The notes under the pieces are model-generated. The model was not told the DNA's origin, searched no databases, and worked only from the letters and a program-made list of their open reading frames with translations. A DNA stretch of 64,000 nucleotides. Origin: Deltaproteobacteria bacterium (GTDB lineage: Bacteria; Myxococcota_A; UBA9042; PHBI01; JACKFB01). The DNA lies in assembly GCA_020632695.1 (NCBI GenBank), contig JACKFB010000022.1:1-64000 (forward strand), in the 5' to 3' direction. Made by a program: the position numbers and the translations under genes. Below, in pieces: positions 29,717 through 37,250 of the stretch; positions within the stretch are counted from its first letter, which is position 1, and each line of letters begins with the position of its first letter.

Positions 29717-30508
29717 ATGCTTCAGCGCACGATCGCCATGCTCGGAATGCTGCTCCTCGCTCCGGCCGCCCAGGCGGCGTCCAGACCGGATCTCACCGTC
29801 GGCATCAGCGGCCCGGCGAGCGTCGGGGTCTACGTCGACACCACCTACACGGTCAGCGTCAGCAACGTCGGCAACCGGAACGCCGACGCGGTGAGGCTCG
29901 AGATCGAGCTGCCCCAGACCCACACCAGCCCCACCATCCAGGTGATGGGGCTGGTGGGCTCCTTCAGCAACGGCTGCAGCCTCGCGGGCACGCGGCTGAC
30001 CTGCAACCTGGGCACCGTGAAGCGGTCCAAGAGCAAGTCGGTCTCGTTCAGCATCGCGCTGCCGGTGAGCGTGGTGCCGCTGAGCTTCGAGGCGAGCGCG
30101 TCCACCACGACCAACGAGCCCAACCGGGGCAACAACGACGACTCGTTCACGCCCGCGGTGAGCTACGTCGCGACGCCCGTGGGCGCCCCCCGCGCCGCCC
30201 ACAACGAGCACTGCACCGGGCGCGACCTCACCGGCTTCTACGAGTGCGTCGTGAGCCCCGGCTCGACCATGTCCCACGACATCGTGCTGGAGGCCGGCGG
30301 CACCGTCACCTCGCCGATCTTCGGCAGCACCTACACGGGGATCTGGAGCCAGCCGACGCCGGACAGCCTGACCTTCACCTACTTCGACAGCGGCACGCCC
30401 GTCGCCGAGTTCACGGGCTACGGCGTGGGCGGCGACTGCTACGAGGGCATCACCATCTTCCCGCTCAACCCGACCTGGAACTCGGCCTACGAGGTCTGCC
30501 TCCAGTAG
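29717..30508 (+). CDS. secreted protein with a CARDB/DUF11-like domain
   Basis: The 263-residue protein has a signal peptide (MLQRTIAMLGMLLLAPAAQA) and a good ribosome site (AAAGGA, 6 bp before the ATG). Residues 24-140 form an Ig-like beta sandwich of the CARDB/DUF11 type (DLTVGISGPASVGVYVDTTY, VSVSNVGNRNADAVRLEI) that often joins modules of surface proteins. Residues 155-263 hold a second beta-rich domain with paired Cys residues (EHCTG, FYECV, GDCYEG, YEVCLQ), probably disulfide-bonded. It is exported to the periplasm or beyond; function unknown. Confidence 0.7.
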   Translation: MLQRTIAMLGMLLLAPAAQAASRPDLTVGISGPASVGVYVDTTYTVSVSNVGNRNADAVRLEIELPQTHTSPTIQVMGLVGSFSNGCSLAGTRLTCNLGTVKRSKSKSVSFSIALPVSVVPLSFEASASTTTNEPNRGNNDDSFTPAVSYVATPVGAPRAAHNEHCTGRDLTGFYECVVSPGSTMSHDIVLEAGGTVTSPIFGSTYTGIWSQPTPDSLTFTYFDSGTPVAEFTGYGVGGDCYEGITIFPLNPTWNSAYEVCLQ

Positions 30509-30526
30509 GGAACCCGGTGGATCCGA

Positions 30527-30641
30527 GGTGCTTTCGCGGTGATTCGGCGAGGCTTGGCGAAGCGAAGCCGTTTCCAGCACCCGAGGCAGACCAAGGGGTG
30601 TGCCGCAGCGGTCCTGGGACGCCGAGGCGCCCGAAAGCACC
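30527..30641. repeat. palindromic intergenic element P3
   Basis: GGTGCTTTCG (30527-30536) and its exact complement CGAAAGCACC (30632-30641) enclose about 95 bp that include GTTTCCAGCACCCGAGGC, a variant of the TTTCCAGGCAC motif seen in elements P1 and P2. The neighbouring bases 30509-30526 hold nothing else. Confidence 0.45.
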
Positions 30642-30686
30642 CGGAGCCGACGGATCGTCTATCCGCTACACGGGCGGGGATAAGTA

Positions 30687-30722
30687 GGGGCCGCGGTCCG
30701 GGGGAGGATGGACCGCGGCCCC
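30687..30722. terminator. strong bidirectional hairpin
   Basis: GGGGCCGCGGTCC and GGACCGCGGCCCC pair as a perfect 13-bp stem with a 10-nt loop, 8 bp after the minus-strand lipoprotein stop and between convergent genes. It is very stable but lacks a T-run. Confidence 0.6.
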
Positions 30723-30730
30723 GAAGGCGT

Positions 30731-31492
30731 TCAGAGACAGGCTTCGGCGCCGGTCTCGTAGCACCCGTCGAAGAGCACGCGCTCGGCCTGCGAAGGGCCC
30801 GGCGCGAGGAAGGTGTCGGTGAAGTCGAGCTGCAGGCTCCAGGGGCGCTGCGGCGAGGCGGGCGCGACGCTGAGCTGGCCGCCGTGTTCGGCGATGAGGT
30901 CGCCGGCGGCGTCGAAGCGCAGGCTGCCGGTGCCGATGGTGGTGGGCAGGCCGTAGACGCCGTCGCGCAGGTAGCGCCCGTCGACGACCAGCCACCAGGC
31001 CCAGGCGTCGGCGTCGACGCGGCGCAGGTAGAGGTCCAGCCCGACGCAGGCGGACGACGGGCCGTAGACGACCATGGGCACGCCCGCCTGGGCGGTGTGC
31101 CAGGGAGCGAGCGGGTCGAAGGCGCCGCGGGCCAGCTCGGCGCTGGCGTCCAGGCTCAGCGCGAGGCGGATCTTCGAGGTGGGCTGGGGCTCGGCGCAGG
31201 AGGGGCGCTCGAGGCGGTCGCTCAGCGGCGTCGGCGAGCCGGCTGGCGCGGACGTGGGCGCGGCGGCGGCGGGCTCCGCGGGCTCGAGCAGCGAGGCGGC
31301 GGCTTCGTCGGAGAGGGTCGCGAAGGCCGGGCCGGGGGCCGGGGCGTCCAGCCATGCCTGGGCGCCCTCGGGGCCGCGGGACTCGAGGCCGGAGCGCTCG
31401 ACCTGGTCGCCGCCGTCACAGGCCACGGCCGCGGCGAGGCCGACCAGGGACGCGACCGTGAGCAGTGAGCGGGTGGTGATTCGCCAGGACAT
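30731..31492 (-). CDS. lipoprotein with a flagellar-hook (FlaE/FlgE)-like domain
   Basis: The 253-residue protein begins MSWRITTRSLLTVASLVGLA, followed by a lipobox (AAAVAC, Cys near residue 25). A disordered Ala/Pro linker reaches about residue 100. The rest follows the FlaE domain of hook protein FlgE almost step by step: SLDASAELARGAFDPLAPW, PMVVYGPSSACVGLDLYL, WAWWLVVDGRYLRDG, TGSLRFDAAGDLIA and WSLQLDF correspond to the usual AFDP, TVYDSLG, LTLYF, W, DG and LxFDxxGxL positions. No flagellar genes are nearby. It is probably a reused hook-like domain anchored to a membrane. The ATG at 31492 was chosen because it starts the signal peptide. Confidence 0.6.
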   Translation of the reverse strand: MSWRITTRSLLTVASLVGLAAAVACDGGDQVERSGLESRGPEGAQAWLDAPAPGPAFATLSDEAAASLLEPAEPAAAAPTSAPAGSPTPLSDRLERPSCAEPQPTSKIRLALSLDASAELARGAFDPLAPWHTAQAGVPMVVYGPSSACVGLDLYLRRVDADAWAWWLVVDGRYLRDGVYGLPTTIGTGSLRFDAAGDLIAEHGGQLSVAPASPQRPWSLQLDFTDTFLAPGPSQAERVLFDGCYETGAEACL

Positions 31493-31891
31493 CGGACTCT
31501 CTCGACAGGCGGAAGAGCAGGCCCGGCGGGGGCGCCAGGCGAGCGGTGAGCGGCAGGTACCATGGGGTTTTCGGGTTGTCCGATTTCCTCCCCGATCGCG
31601 CCGGGCGATGCCGCGGATCGATCGGCGGAAAAACACGTGTGATCAAAGCCACTTGCAAGCCTGCGCCGCCGCGCCGCCGTCGGGAGCCCTCCGACCGGTC
31701 CCCAGCGCCGCCGGCGGATCGCGGAGCCCGGGCGACGGGCCATCTCCCTTGCTACCATTGACCGATCTCGCACGATCCCTCCACGATCGCTGCCTCGATC
31801 CTGGCGAGCCCCTGCCCGCCGACCGAGGCCTCGACGGTGGGCCGCAGCCGGGCCACCCTCCCCCCGGGGTCCGCCGCCCCAGGAGCCCCTC
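31493..31891. other. 399-bp divergent intergenic region
   Basis: No gene is supported here. It must hold promoters for the divergent lipoprotein and crotonase genes. GTGATCAAAGCCACTTGC (about 31640) resembles the 3' arm of element P1. Several CGATC repeats are visible at 31590-31640 and 31770-31800. No convincing -35/-10 pair or riboswitch motif was found. Confidence 0.4.
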
Positions 31892-32683
31892 ATGCCCTCA
31901 CCGCCTCCCCCCACCGAAGCGGGCGTCCGCCTCGAGCGTGACGGCGAGCTCGCCCGCGTCTGGCTGTGTCGCCCGCCGGGCAACCGCTTCGACATCGCGC
32001 TGCTGACCCGGCTCGGCGCCCTGGCCGACTCCCTGAGCGCCGACCCCACGCTGCGGGCGGTCTGGATCGGCGCCGAGGGCCCCGACTTCAGCCACGGGGT
32101 CGACCTCCGCGACCCCGAGCTCGCCCGACGCGTCGCCCAGGGCGTGGGCGCCCTCCAGGAGGTCGCCGCGCTCGGTCAGGCGGTCATCGACGCCTTCGCC
32201 AACCTGCCGGTCCCCACCATCGTCTCGGCCCGCGGGCGCATCATCGGCGCCGGCGCCTGCCTCTTCGTCGCGGCCGACCTGCGCGTGGCGTCGCCCGACG
32301 CGTCGCTGGCCTTCCCCGAGGTCGAGCGCGGCATGACCCTGGGCTTCGGGATCCTGCCCCGCCTCGTCCGCGCCGTGGGACCCGGCCTCGCCGCCCGCAT
32401 GGCGCTCACCGGCCAGCCGCAGCCCGCCAGCGCGCTCCCCGCCGGCGTGGTCAGCCTCGCCGAGGACCCCGACGCCGAGGCGCTGGAGCTGGCTCGCGCC
32501 ATGGTCGCGCGCCCTCCCCTGGCGGTGCGCGGCGTCGTCCGGTCGCTGCGAGCGCTGGCGGCGGGCGAGGACCCGTCGGCGGGCGACGCGGCCCAGCTCG
32601 CCGAGTCGCTCACCAGCCGAGACTTCGCCGAGGCCGTCTCTGCGTGGCTGTCCGGGCGCGCGGGGCGCTATACCGGCCGCTGA
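31892..32683 (+). CDS. enoyl-CoA hydratase/isomerase (crotonase) family
   Basis: The 263-residue protein starts at the ATG at 31892, 6 bp after AGGAG. The crotonase core is clear: LARVWLCRPPGNRFD, then DFSHGVDL (oxyanion hole), GRIIGAGACLFVAADLRVA and LAFPEVERGMTLGFGILPRL. The Glu equivalent to Glu164 is present (FPEVE), but the position of Glu144 is Cys (GAGACL), so it is probably an isomerase, hydrolase or ring-processing member, not a simple hydratase. It shows the opposite Glu loss to the crotonase at 5583. Its last bases, including the stop, are repeated 187 bp downstream. Confidence 0.8.
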   Translation: MPSPPPPTEAGVRLERDGELARVWLCRPPGNRFDIALLTRLGALADSLSADPTLRAVWIGAEGPDFSHGVDLRDPELARRVAQGVGALQEVAALGQAVIDAFANLPVPTIVSARGRIIGAGACLFVAADLRVASPDASLAFPEVERGMTLGFGILPRLVRAVGPGLAARMALTGQPQPASALPAGVVSLAEDPDAEALELARAMVARPPLAVRGVVRSLRALAAGEDPSAGDAAQLAESLTSRDFAEAVSAWLSGRAGRYTGR

Positions 32684-32872
32684 CCGGGAGGAGGTCCCCG
32701 TGTCCGGTCCCAGCGACGCGCCAGCGATGTCTTTCCAGGCACTTCCGCGCGTCGGCCGCCTGCCGCGGGCGCGCCCACATCGCGCAAGTGGCTGGAATCA
32801 CTGCACCGTCACCGGGCGCCGACCGAATAGCTCAACAGCCTCCGGGACCGAGCGCTATACTGGTCGCTGACC
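32665..32872. repeat. direct repeat around palindromic element P1
   Basis: A 21-bp sequence, GCGCTATACYGGYCGCTGAC plus C, occurs at 32665-32685 (the end and stop of the crotonase gene) and at 32852-32872. Between them, 32730-32750 and 32782-32801 form an imperfect hairpin with arms GTCTTTCCAGGCACTTCC and the complement of GTGATTCCAGCCACTTGC. In the second copy TATACT (32856-32861) could act as a -10 box for the PilZ-type gene. Confidence 0.5.
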
Positions 32873-32928
32873 ATGACGCGGTGCCGCGGAGGCCACCGCG
32901 CCGTCCCACCGAGACGGAGCCTGGGCAG

Positions 32929-33951
32929 ATGCTGGTCGCCGAGACCCTGACGGGGATGCCCGCCCTGTTCGTGGGGCGGCTCGCGAAGACCCAGGCGCGC
33001 ATCGAGGCGCTGGAAGGGCGCGACCTTCGCCTGGCGCTGGACCAGATCCCCGCGCCGGCCACCGAGGTCCGGGTGGTGCTGCAGACCGAGGAGCGGCCGC
33101 TGGGGACCGTGCAGCTCCAGGGGCGCATCACCAGCGCCTGGCGGGTCGAGGGCCTCACCCACGTCACGGTGACCGTCCACCGGCTCTTCGCGCCCACCGA
33201 CGAGGACTTCCTGGTCACCTTCCTGCACCGCTTCCTCCCGGACGAGCGCGTGCTGGGGCGGCAGTTCCGCGCGACCGCCGCGGGCACGGTGTACGAGCTC
33301 CCCGCCCCCGGGAGCGTGGCACCGCTGCCGCCGCACATCCGCGACACCCTCGCCGCCCACCACGGCTACATCGCCCACGACGCCGAGCCGCCGCCTGACG
33401 CCCAGGAGGCGCCCGCGCGCGAACCCGAGGGCGACCCCGAGCCCGCCGCCGAGTCCGCGTACGCGCACGCCGAACCCCCGCCGGTGAGCCGCCTGATGCT
33501 GGCCGAGACCGTGCCGCTGCGCATCCCCCTGGTCGCGCGGCTCGACGGCATCCCCTTCCGCGGCGTGGCCTACCGCGCCACCGAGGACGGGCTGCGCTGC
33601 TTCGTCGTGAGCCTGGGCCGCCCGCCCGGCTTCGGCGCCAGGGTGGCCCTGGACGTGGAGCTGGGGCACGGGCCCGGTGACCCGCAGCGCATCCGGCTGG
33701 TCGGCGCGGTGGCGTGGAGCCAGGCGGCGCCGCCGGAGCCGACCCCCACCACCGCCTTCGCGCTGCGCATCGGCCCGGGCACCACCCGCGAGGCGATGAC
33801 GACCTGGACCGAGGCCGTGCACGAGGCGACGCGAGCGTGGCGCGAGAGCGACCGCAAGACCGACGAGGACCTGAACCCGACGGGGCTGCCGCCGCGCGGG
33901 GTGGTCAAGCGCCTCGAGGCCCTGGCGCGGCAGCCCGCGCCGGCGACCTAG
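32929..33951 (+). CDS. PilZ-type (c-di-GMP-related) domain protein
   Basis: The 340-residue cytoplasmic protein appears to hold two PilZ-like beta barrels, at about residues 1-125 and 180-285, joined by an acidic Pro/Glu-rich linker. The second has RIPLVARLDGIPFRGVAYRA, EDGLRCFVVSLGRPPGFG and IRLVGAVAWSQ, the normal strand pattern, but the classical RxxxR and D/NxSxxG binding motifs are not clear, so c-di-GMP binding is uncertain. The C-terminus is helical. The ATG at 32929 was chosen; a GTG at 32881 is in frame. It neighbours a hybrid histidine kinase and a classical two-domain PilZ protein. Confidence 0.6.
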   Translation: MLVAETLTGMPALFVGRLAKTQARIEALEGRDLRLALDQIPAPATEVRVVLQTEERPLGTVQLQGRITSAWRVEGLTHVTVTVHRLFAPTDEDFLVTFLHRFLPDERVLGRQFRATAAGTVYELPAPGSVAPLPPHIRDTLAAHHGYIAHDAEPPPDAQEAPAREPEGDPEPAAESAYAHAEPPPVSRLMLAETVPLRIPLVARLDGIPFRGVAYRATEDGLRCFVVSLGRPPGFGARVALDVELGHGPGDPQRIRLVGAVAWSQAAPPEPTPTTAFALRIGPGTTREAMTTWTEAVHEATRAWRESDRKTDEDLNPTGLPPRGVVKRLEALARQPAPAT

Positions 33952-34106
33952 AGGGTGTTCCCATACTCTCCCGTCGCCTGGCTGGCTCATGTGTTTCCAG
34001 GCACATCCGAGCCTCGGTTTCATGCTCGCGGCATGCGCCCTCGGCTCGGAAGCACCTGAAAACACGTCGCTGGCACCAGGCTCGGTCCGAGCATGGGAAC
34101 ACCCTC
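33951..34106. repeat. palindromic intergenic element P2
   Basis: The 156-bp element lies between convergent genes. The outer 14-bp ends are GAGGGTGTTCCCAT (33951-33964) and its exact complement (34093-34106). Inside, GTGTTTCCAGGCACATCCGA (33991-34010) mirrors CTCGGAAGCACCTGAAAACA (34045-34064), and CATGC/GCATG forms the tip (34021-34035). The whole can fold into one long stem, so it could terminate both genes or be a non-autonomous mobile palindrome. Confidence 0.6.
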
Positions 34107-35633
34107 TCAGCGTCCCAGCAGCCGCGCGACGAAGGCCTGATACTGCCTGATGTTGTAGGGCTTCTTGATGAAGGGCCGCCCTGACGACACCAGGAAGTCC
34201 TGGGCTTGCGGGCTCAGCGTGTCGGCCGTGGTGAACACGATACGCTCGACCATCTCGGGGTGCTCGGCGCTGAGCCAGCGGTAGAGCCCGATGCCGTCCA
34301 GCGCGCCGGGCATGCGCAGGTCGGAGATGATCAGGTCGAAGTGCTTGTCGGTCAGGAGACTCAGCGCCGTGTCGGCGCCGTCGGCGGTCTCGATGTCGCC
34401 GAACTCCTCCAGGGCCTCGCGGTTGAGCTCCAGCACGAAGGGCTCGTCGTCGATGACCAGGATCTGCGGCACCGCGCCGTCGGTCGCGGGCACCGGCGTG
34501 GCGGCGCCGAGGCTGTCGGGCTGGCGCCGCGGCAGGGTCAGGGTGGTCGGCAGCCACACCATCACCGCGCTGCCCTCGTCGTCGTTGGTCACCTCGACCG
34601 CGCCGCCCAGGTCCGAGACGATGGCCATGGCCACCGCGTGACTCATGGTCAGCGGATCGAGGCCCGGTCGGATGTCGGCGGCCGCGAGCCCGACCAGCGA
34701 CGCCGGGAACTGGTGGCCGCTGAGCCGGATCTCGATGCAGCTCTCGGCGCCGGGCACGTCCAGCCCGATGCTGACGCCCAGGGAGCCGCCGCCGCCCACC
34801 AGCGCTATCTCGCAGGCGTTGTTGACGAGGTGCGAGATCGCCCGCCGCAGGCGCGCCGGCTCGGCCCAGACCCGCACGGGATCCTCGGGGTAGTCGCGGG
34901 TGACCACCACGTTGTTCGCCGGCAGATAGACCTCGCGGCTGGCCAGCGCCTCGTCGATGACCTCCACCAGGTCCACGGTCTTCGGGCTCTCGTCGCCCAG
35001 GTGGGCCAGCGAGAGCAGGTTGGCCACCAGCTTCGAACAGACCACCGCCGCCTCGTGCATCTTGGCGATGGGCTGCGCCAGGGCCTCGGGCACCTCGGAG
35101 GTGGCCTGGGCGATGTCCGAGTAGCCGACGATGGCCTGCAGCGAGGTGTTGAGGGCGTGGGCCAGCCCGGTGGTCAGGTAGCGGCCGAGCTGCTGCTCGT
35201 GCCCGCGCACGAACTCGTAGCCCATGCGCTCGGAGATCGCCGCCTGTACCGTCTTCTCGACGCGCAGATCGCGCACGACGCAGACCGTGCCGACGTAGCC
35301 GCCCTCGCCGTCGAAGCGCGGCGACGCCGACACCAGCACGGGAAGCTCGAGGCCGTCCGGCGTCAGCAGCCGCGTCTCGTACTCATCGGAGACGCCGAAC
35401 GCGCGCAGCGCCTGACGCTCCTCGATGGCGCTGCGCTCGTCGCGTGCGAAGAACTCGCGCGCCGGGCGGCCCGCCGGGGTCTCGCCCAGGCCCAGCAGAT
35501 CACGCATCGCGGCGTTCATCGCCACGGTGCGATCGTGCTCGTCGACGATCCAGATCCCGTGGTGCGGCAGCTCCAGACAGAAGGTCCCATCGCTGAGATC
35601 AGGACGCCGGAGCCCTTCCGCAGAGTCGCTCAT
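34107..35633 (-). CDS. hybrid sensor histidine kinase (PAS, HisKA-like, HATPase, receiver)
   Basis: The protein has 508 residues. A PAS domain lies at about 15-125 (FCLELPHHGIWIVDEHDRTV, GYVGTVCVVRDLRVEK). The dimerisation helix is 145-210, where GLAHALNTSLQAIVGYSD carries the likely phospho-His (the usual HE reads HA). The ATPase domain is 235-370 with N-box NNACEIALV and a rather weak G-box. The receiver is 385-508 with VIDDEP, acceptor Asp in DLIISDLRMP, FTTADT and KKPYN. There is no membrane segment, so it senses cytoplasmic signals. No output regulator is adjacent, but it is divergent from a PilZ protein, suggesting a motility or surface signalling circuit. Confidence 0.85.
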   Translation of the reverse strand: MSDSAEGLRRPDLSDGTFCLELPHHGIWIVDEHDRTVAMNAAMRDLLGLGETPAGRPAREFFARDERSAIEERQALRAFGVSDEYETRLLTPDGLELPVLVSASPRFDGEGGYVGTVCVVRDLRVEKTVQAAISERMGYEFVRGHEQQLGRYLTTGLAHALNTSLQAIVGYSDIAQATSEVPEALAQPIAKMHEAAVVCSKLVANLLSLAHLGDESPKTVDLVEVIDEALASREVYLPANNVVVTRDYPEDPVRVWAEPARLRRAISHLVNNACEIALVGGGGSLGVSIGLDVPGAESCIEIRLSGHQFPASLVGLAAADIRPGLDPLTMSHAVAMAIVSDLGGAVEVTNDDEGSAVMVWLPTTLTLPRRQPDSLGAATPVPATDGAVPQILVIDDEPFVLELNREALEEFGDIETADGADTALSLLTDKHFDLIISDLRMPGALDGIGLYRWLSAEHPEMVERIVFTTADTLSPQAQDFLVSSGRPFIKKPYNIRQYQAFVARLLGR

Positions 35634-35909
35634 CCTCGGTCTACTCCTCGCGCTCGAGCTGGGGGCGGCGCCGATTGTGATCCCTGCGCTGCGCCGGCCC
35701 TGCCTGCATGGCGCCGCGGCCCGAATCGGCCATCGTGTGCGCGGGTGTAGCCGCGACGACACGGTATGGTACCCTGCACGCATACGATCTTCCACGTCAC
35801 CAACGGCGCCCTGTATCCCGCACGGGATGCAAGGCGACGCGCGGGGGATGCTGCAATGCGACACGACGGCGACCCTGCGCCGTCGCCTCGCACACAGGTC
35901 ATTTGCTGC

Positions 35910-37097
35910 ATGAGCGGGAACTACCGAGAGACTCCAGTCGTCCGACAGCGCTCCTTCCGCATGGCGGTGCGCCTCTCCGGCCCCCAACACCACGTGGACG
36001 GGCACACCGTCGACATCAGCTCGGTGGGCTCGTTCGTGGCCTGCGAGCCCTCCTTCCGTATCGGCGAGGAGGTGCGCGTGCAGATCCTGCTCGCCGAGGG
36101 CCGCGTGGCCGACCTCACGCTGCGCGCGGTGGTGACCCGGCGGGTGGAGCGGCGCAACGACGACGACCCGGCCGTGGGCCTGGGCCTGACCTGGACCAGC
36201 GCGTTGTCCAAGGCCTCGCCGTTGCCGCTGAAGCACTTCCTGCAGCACATCCTCCAGATCGTGGCGCCGCCCATCGAGGCCTCGGGCGATCTCTACTGGT
36301 ACACCTTCCGGCAGCGGGCCCCCGAGGCGCCGCCCGACTCCCGCAACGTGCGCCCCTCCAGCTCGCTGTCGCGGCTGCGAGAGGCCTTCGGGCGCCCCGT
36401 CCGGGTGCCCATCGCGTCGTCGAGCACCGGCGCCACCCCGGACGCCCCACCCGCGCCGCGCCGCCAGGTCGAGCGCAAGGTGCGGGTGGTGACCTCGCGC
36501 CACGCCGTGCGACGCGAGCCGGAGAGCACGCGCACCCAGCCGCTGCCCTGGGGCACGGGCGCGCGCCCGGATCTGGCGCGCCCCTCGCCGCCTCCCGGAC
36601 CGCCGGCGCCCCAGTCGCCGCCACCCCAGCCGCCGGCTCCCAGCCCGCCCCCCGCGGCGCGTCCGTCGGGAGCGACCGCGAATGCTGCACCGCAACATAG
36701 TGCCGCCGCGCCGGCGGCCCCTGTCACTCCCCCGGAGGACGAGCGACGCCGCCGCCCCCGGGTGGACGTCTCCACCCCGGTGACCTACTTCCTGGGGCGC
36801 GAGTCCCACCTGGGCCGGTCGGTCAACGTCAGCCGCGCCGGGCTCTACGTCGAGACCGACGGCCCGCTGCCCAAGATCGGCGATCGGGTGAACATCCGCC
36901 TCCCGGTGCTGCACGCGGGCCGCCACCACGTCGTGATGCTGACCACGCGGATCGTCCGCTACCGGGGCCCGGGCGACCGCCAGACCGTGCGGCCGGGTTT
37001 CGCCGCCGACTACCAGGTGGTCGACGAGCTGGGCGTGCCGGGCATCTTCAGCCACTTCCTGCGCACGCGGATGGAGGACGCCGACACTGGCGAGTAG
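35910..37097 (+). CDS. protein with two PilZ domains
   Basis: The protein has 395 residues from the ATG at 35910. The first PilZ domain (about 8-115) has RQRSFRMAVRL and VDISSVGSFVACE. A basic, Pro-rich linker of about 180 residues follows. The second PilZ domain (290-395) has RRRRPRVDVSTPVTYF and VNVSRAGLYVET, which contain the RxxxR and N/DxSxxG motifs needed to bind c-di-GMP. It is probably a c-di-GMP effector that bridges partners through its long linker. In-frame starts further upstream exist, but MSGNYRETP directly precedes the domain. The stop is followed after 3 bp by a 24-bp palindrome. Confidence 0.8.
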   Translation: MSGNYRETPVVRQRSFRMAVRLSGPQHHVDGHTVDISSVGSFVACEPSFRIGEEVRVQILLAEGRVADLTLRAVVTRRVERRNDDDPAVGLGLTWTSALSKASPLPLKHFLQHILQIVAPPIEASGDLYWYTFRQRAPEAPPDSRNVRPSSSLSRLREAFGRPVRVPIASSSTGATPDAPPAPRRQVERKVRVVTSRHAVRREPESTRTQPLPWGTGARPDLARPSPPPGPPAPQSPPPQPPAPSPPPAARPSGATANAAPQHSAAAPAAPVTPPEDERRRRPRVDVSTPVTYFLGRESHLGRSVNVSRAGLYVETDGPLPKIGDRVNIRLPVLHAGRHHVVMLTTRIVRYRGPGDRQTVRPGFAADYQVVDELGVPGIFSHFLRTRMEDADTGE

Positions 37098-37100
37098 GGG

Positions 37101-37124
37101 GCGGCCCGCGGCGCCGCGGGCCGC
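37101..37124. terminator. 24-bp perfect palindrome
   Basis: GCGGCCCGCGGC followed by its exact complement, starting 4 bp after the PilZ stop. A hairpin would need a small loop. It may end the PilZ transcript; the tandem repeat follows. Confidence 0.5.
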
Positions 37125-37127
37125 CTC

Positions 37128-37250
37128 TCAGCCGCCGAGCTTCGTCCCGCGGGCCTCGAGCGCCGCTGTCAGCCGCCGAGCTTCGTCCCGCGGGCCTCGA
37201 GCGCCGCTGTCAGCCGCCGAGCTTCGTCCCGCGGGCCTCGAGCGCGGCGA
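37128..37250. repeat. 41-bp tandem repeat covering the cysN 3' end, three copies
   Basis: Units start at 37128, 37169 and 37210. The copy from 37210 codes for the last residues of the cysN product (RGTKLGG) and its stop. The two copies beyond it are identical to each other and repeat the same stop and coding sequence outside the gene. The third copy diverges in its last bases. Confidence 0.9.

Noticed and set aside
31493..31660. c-di-GMP (GEMM) riboswitch near the PilZ genes
   Set aside because: The GACAACCCGAAAACCCC stretch lacks the conserved receptor and ACGCAAAGC segment.
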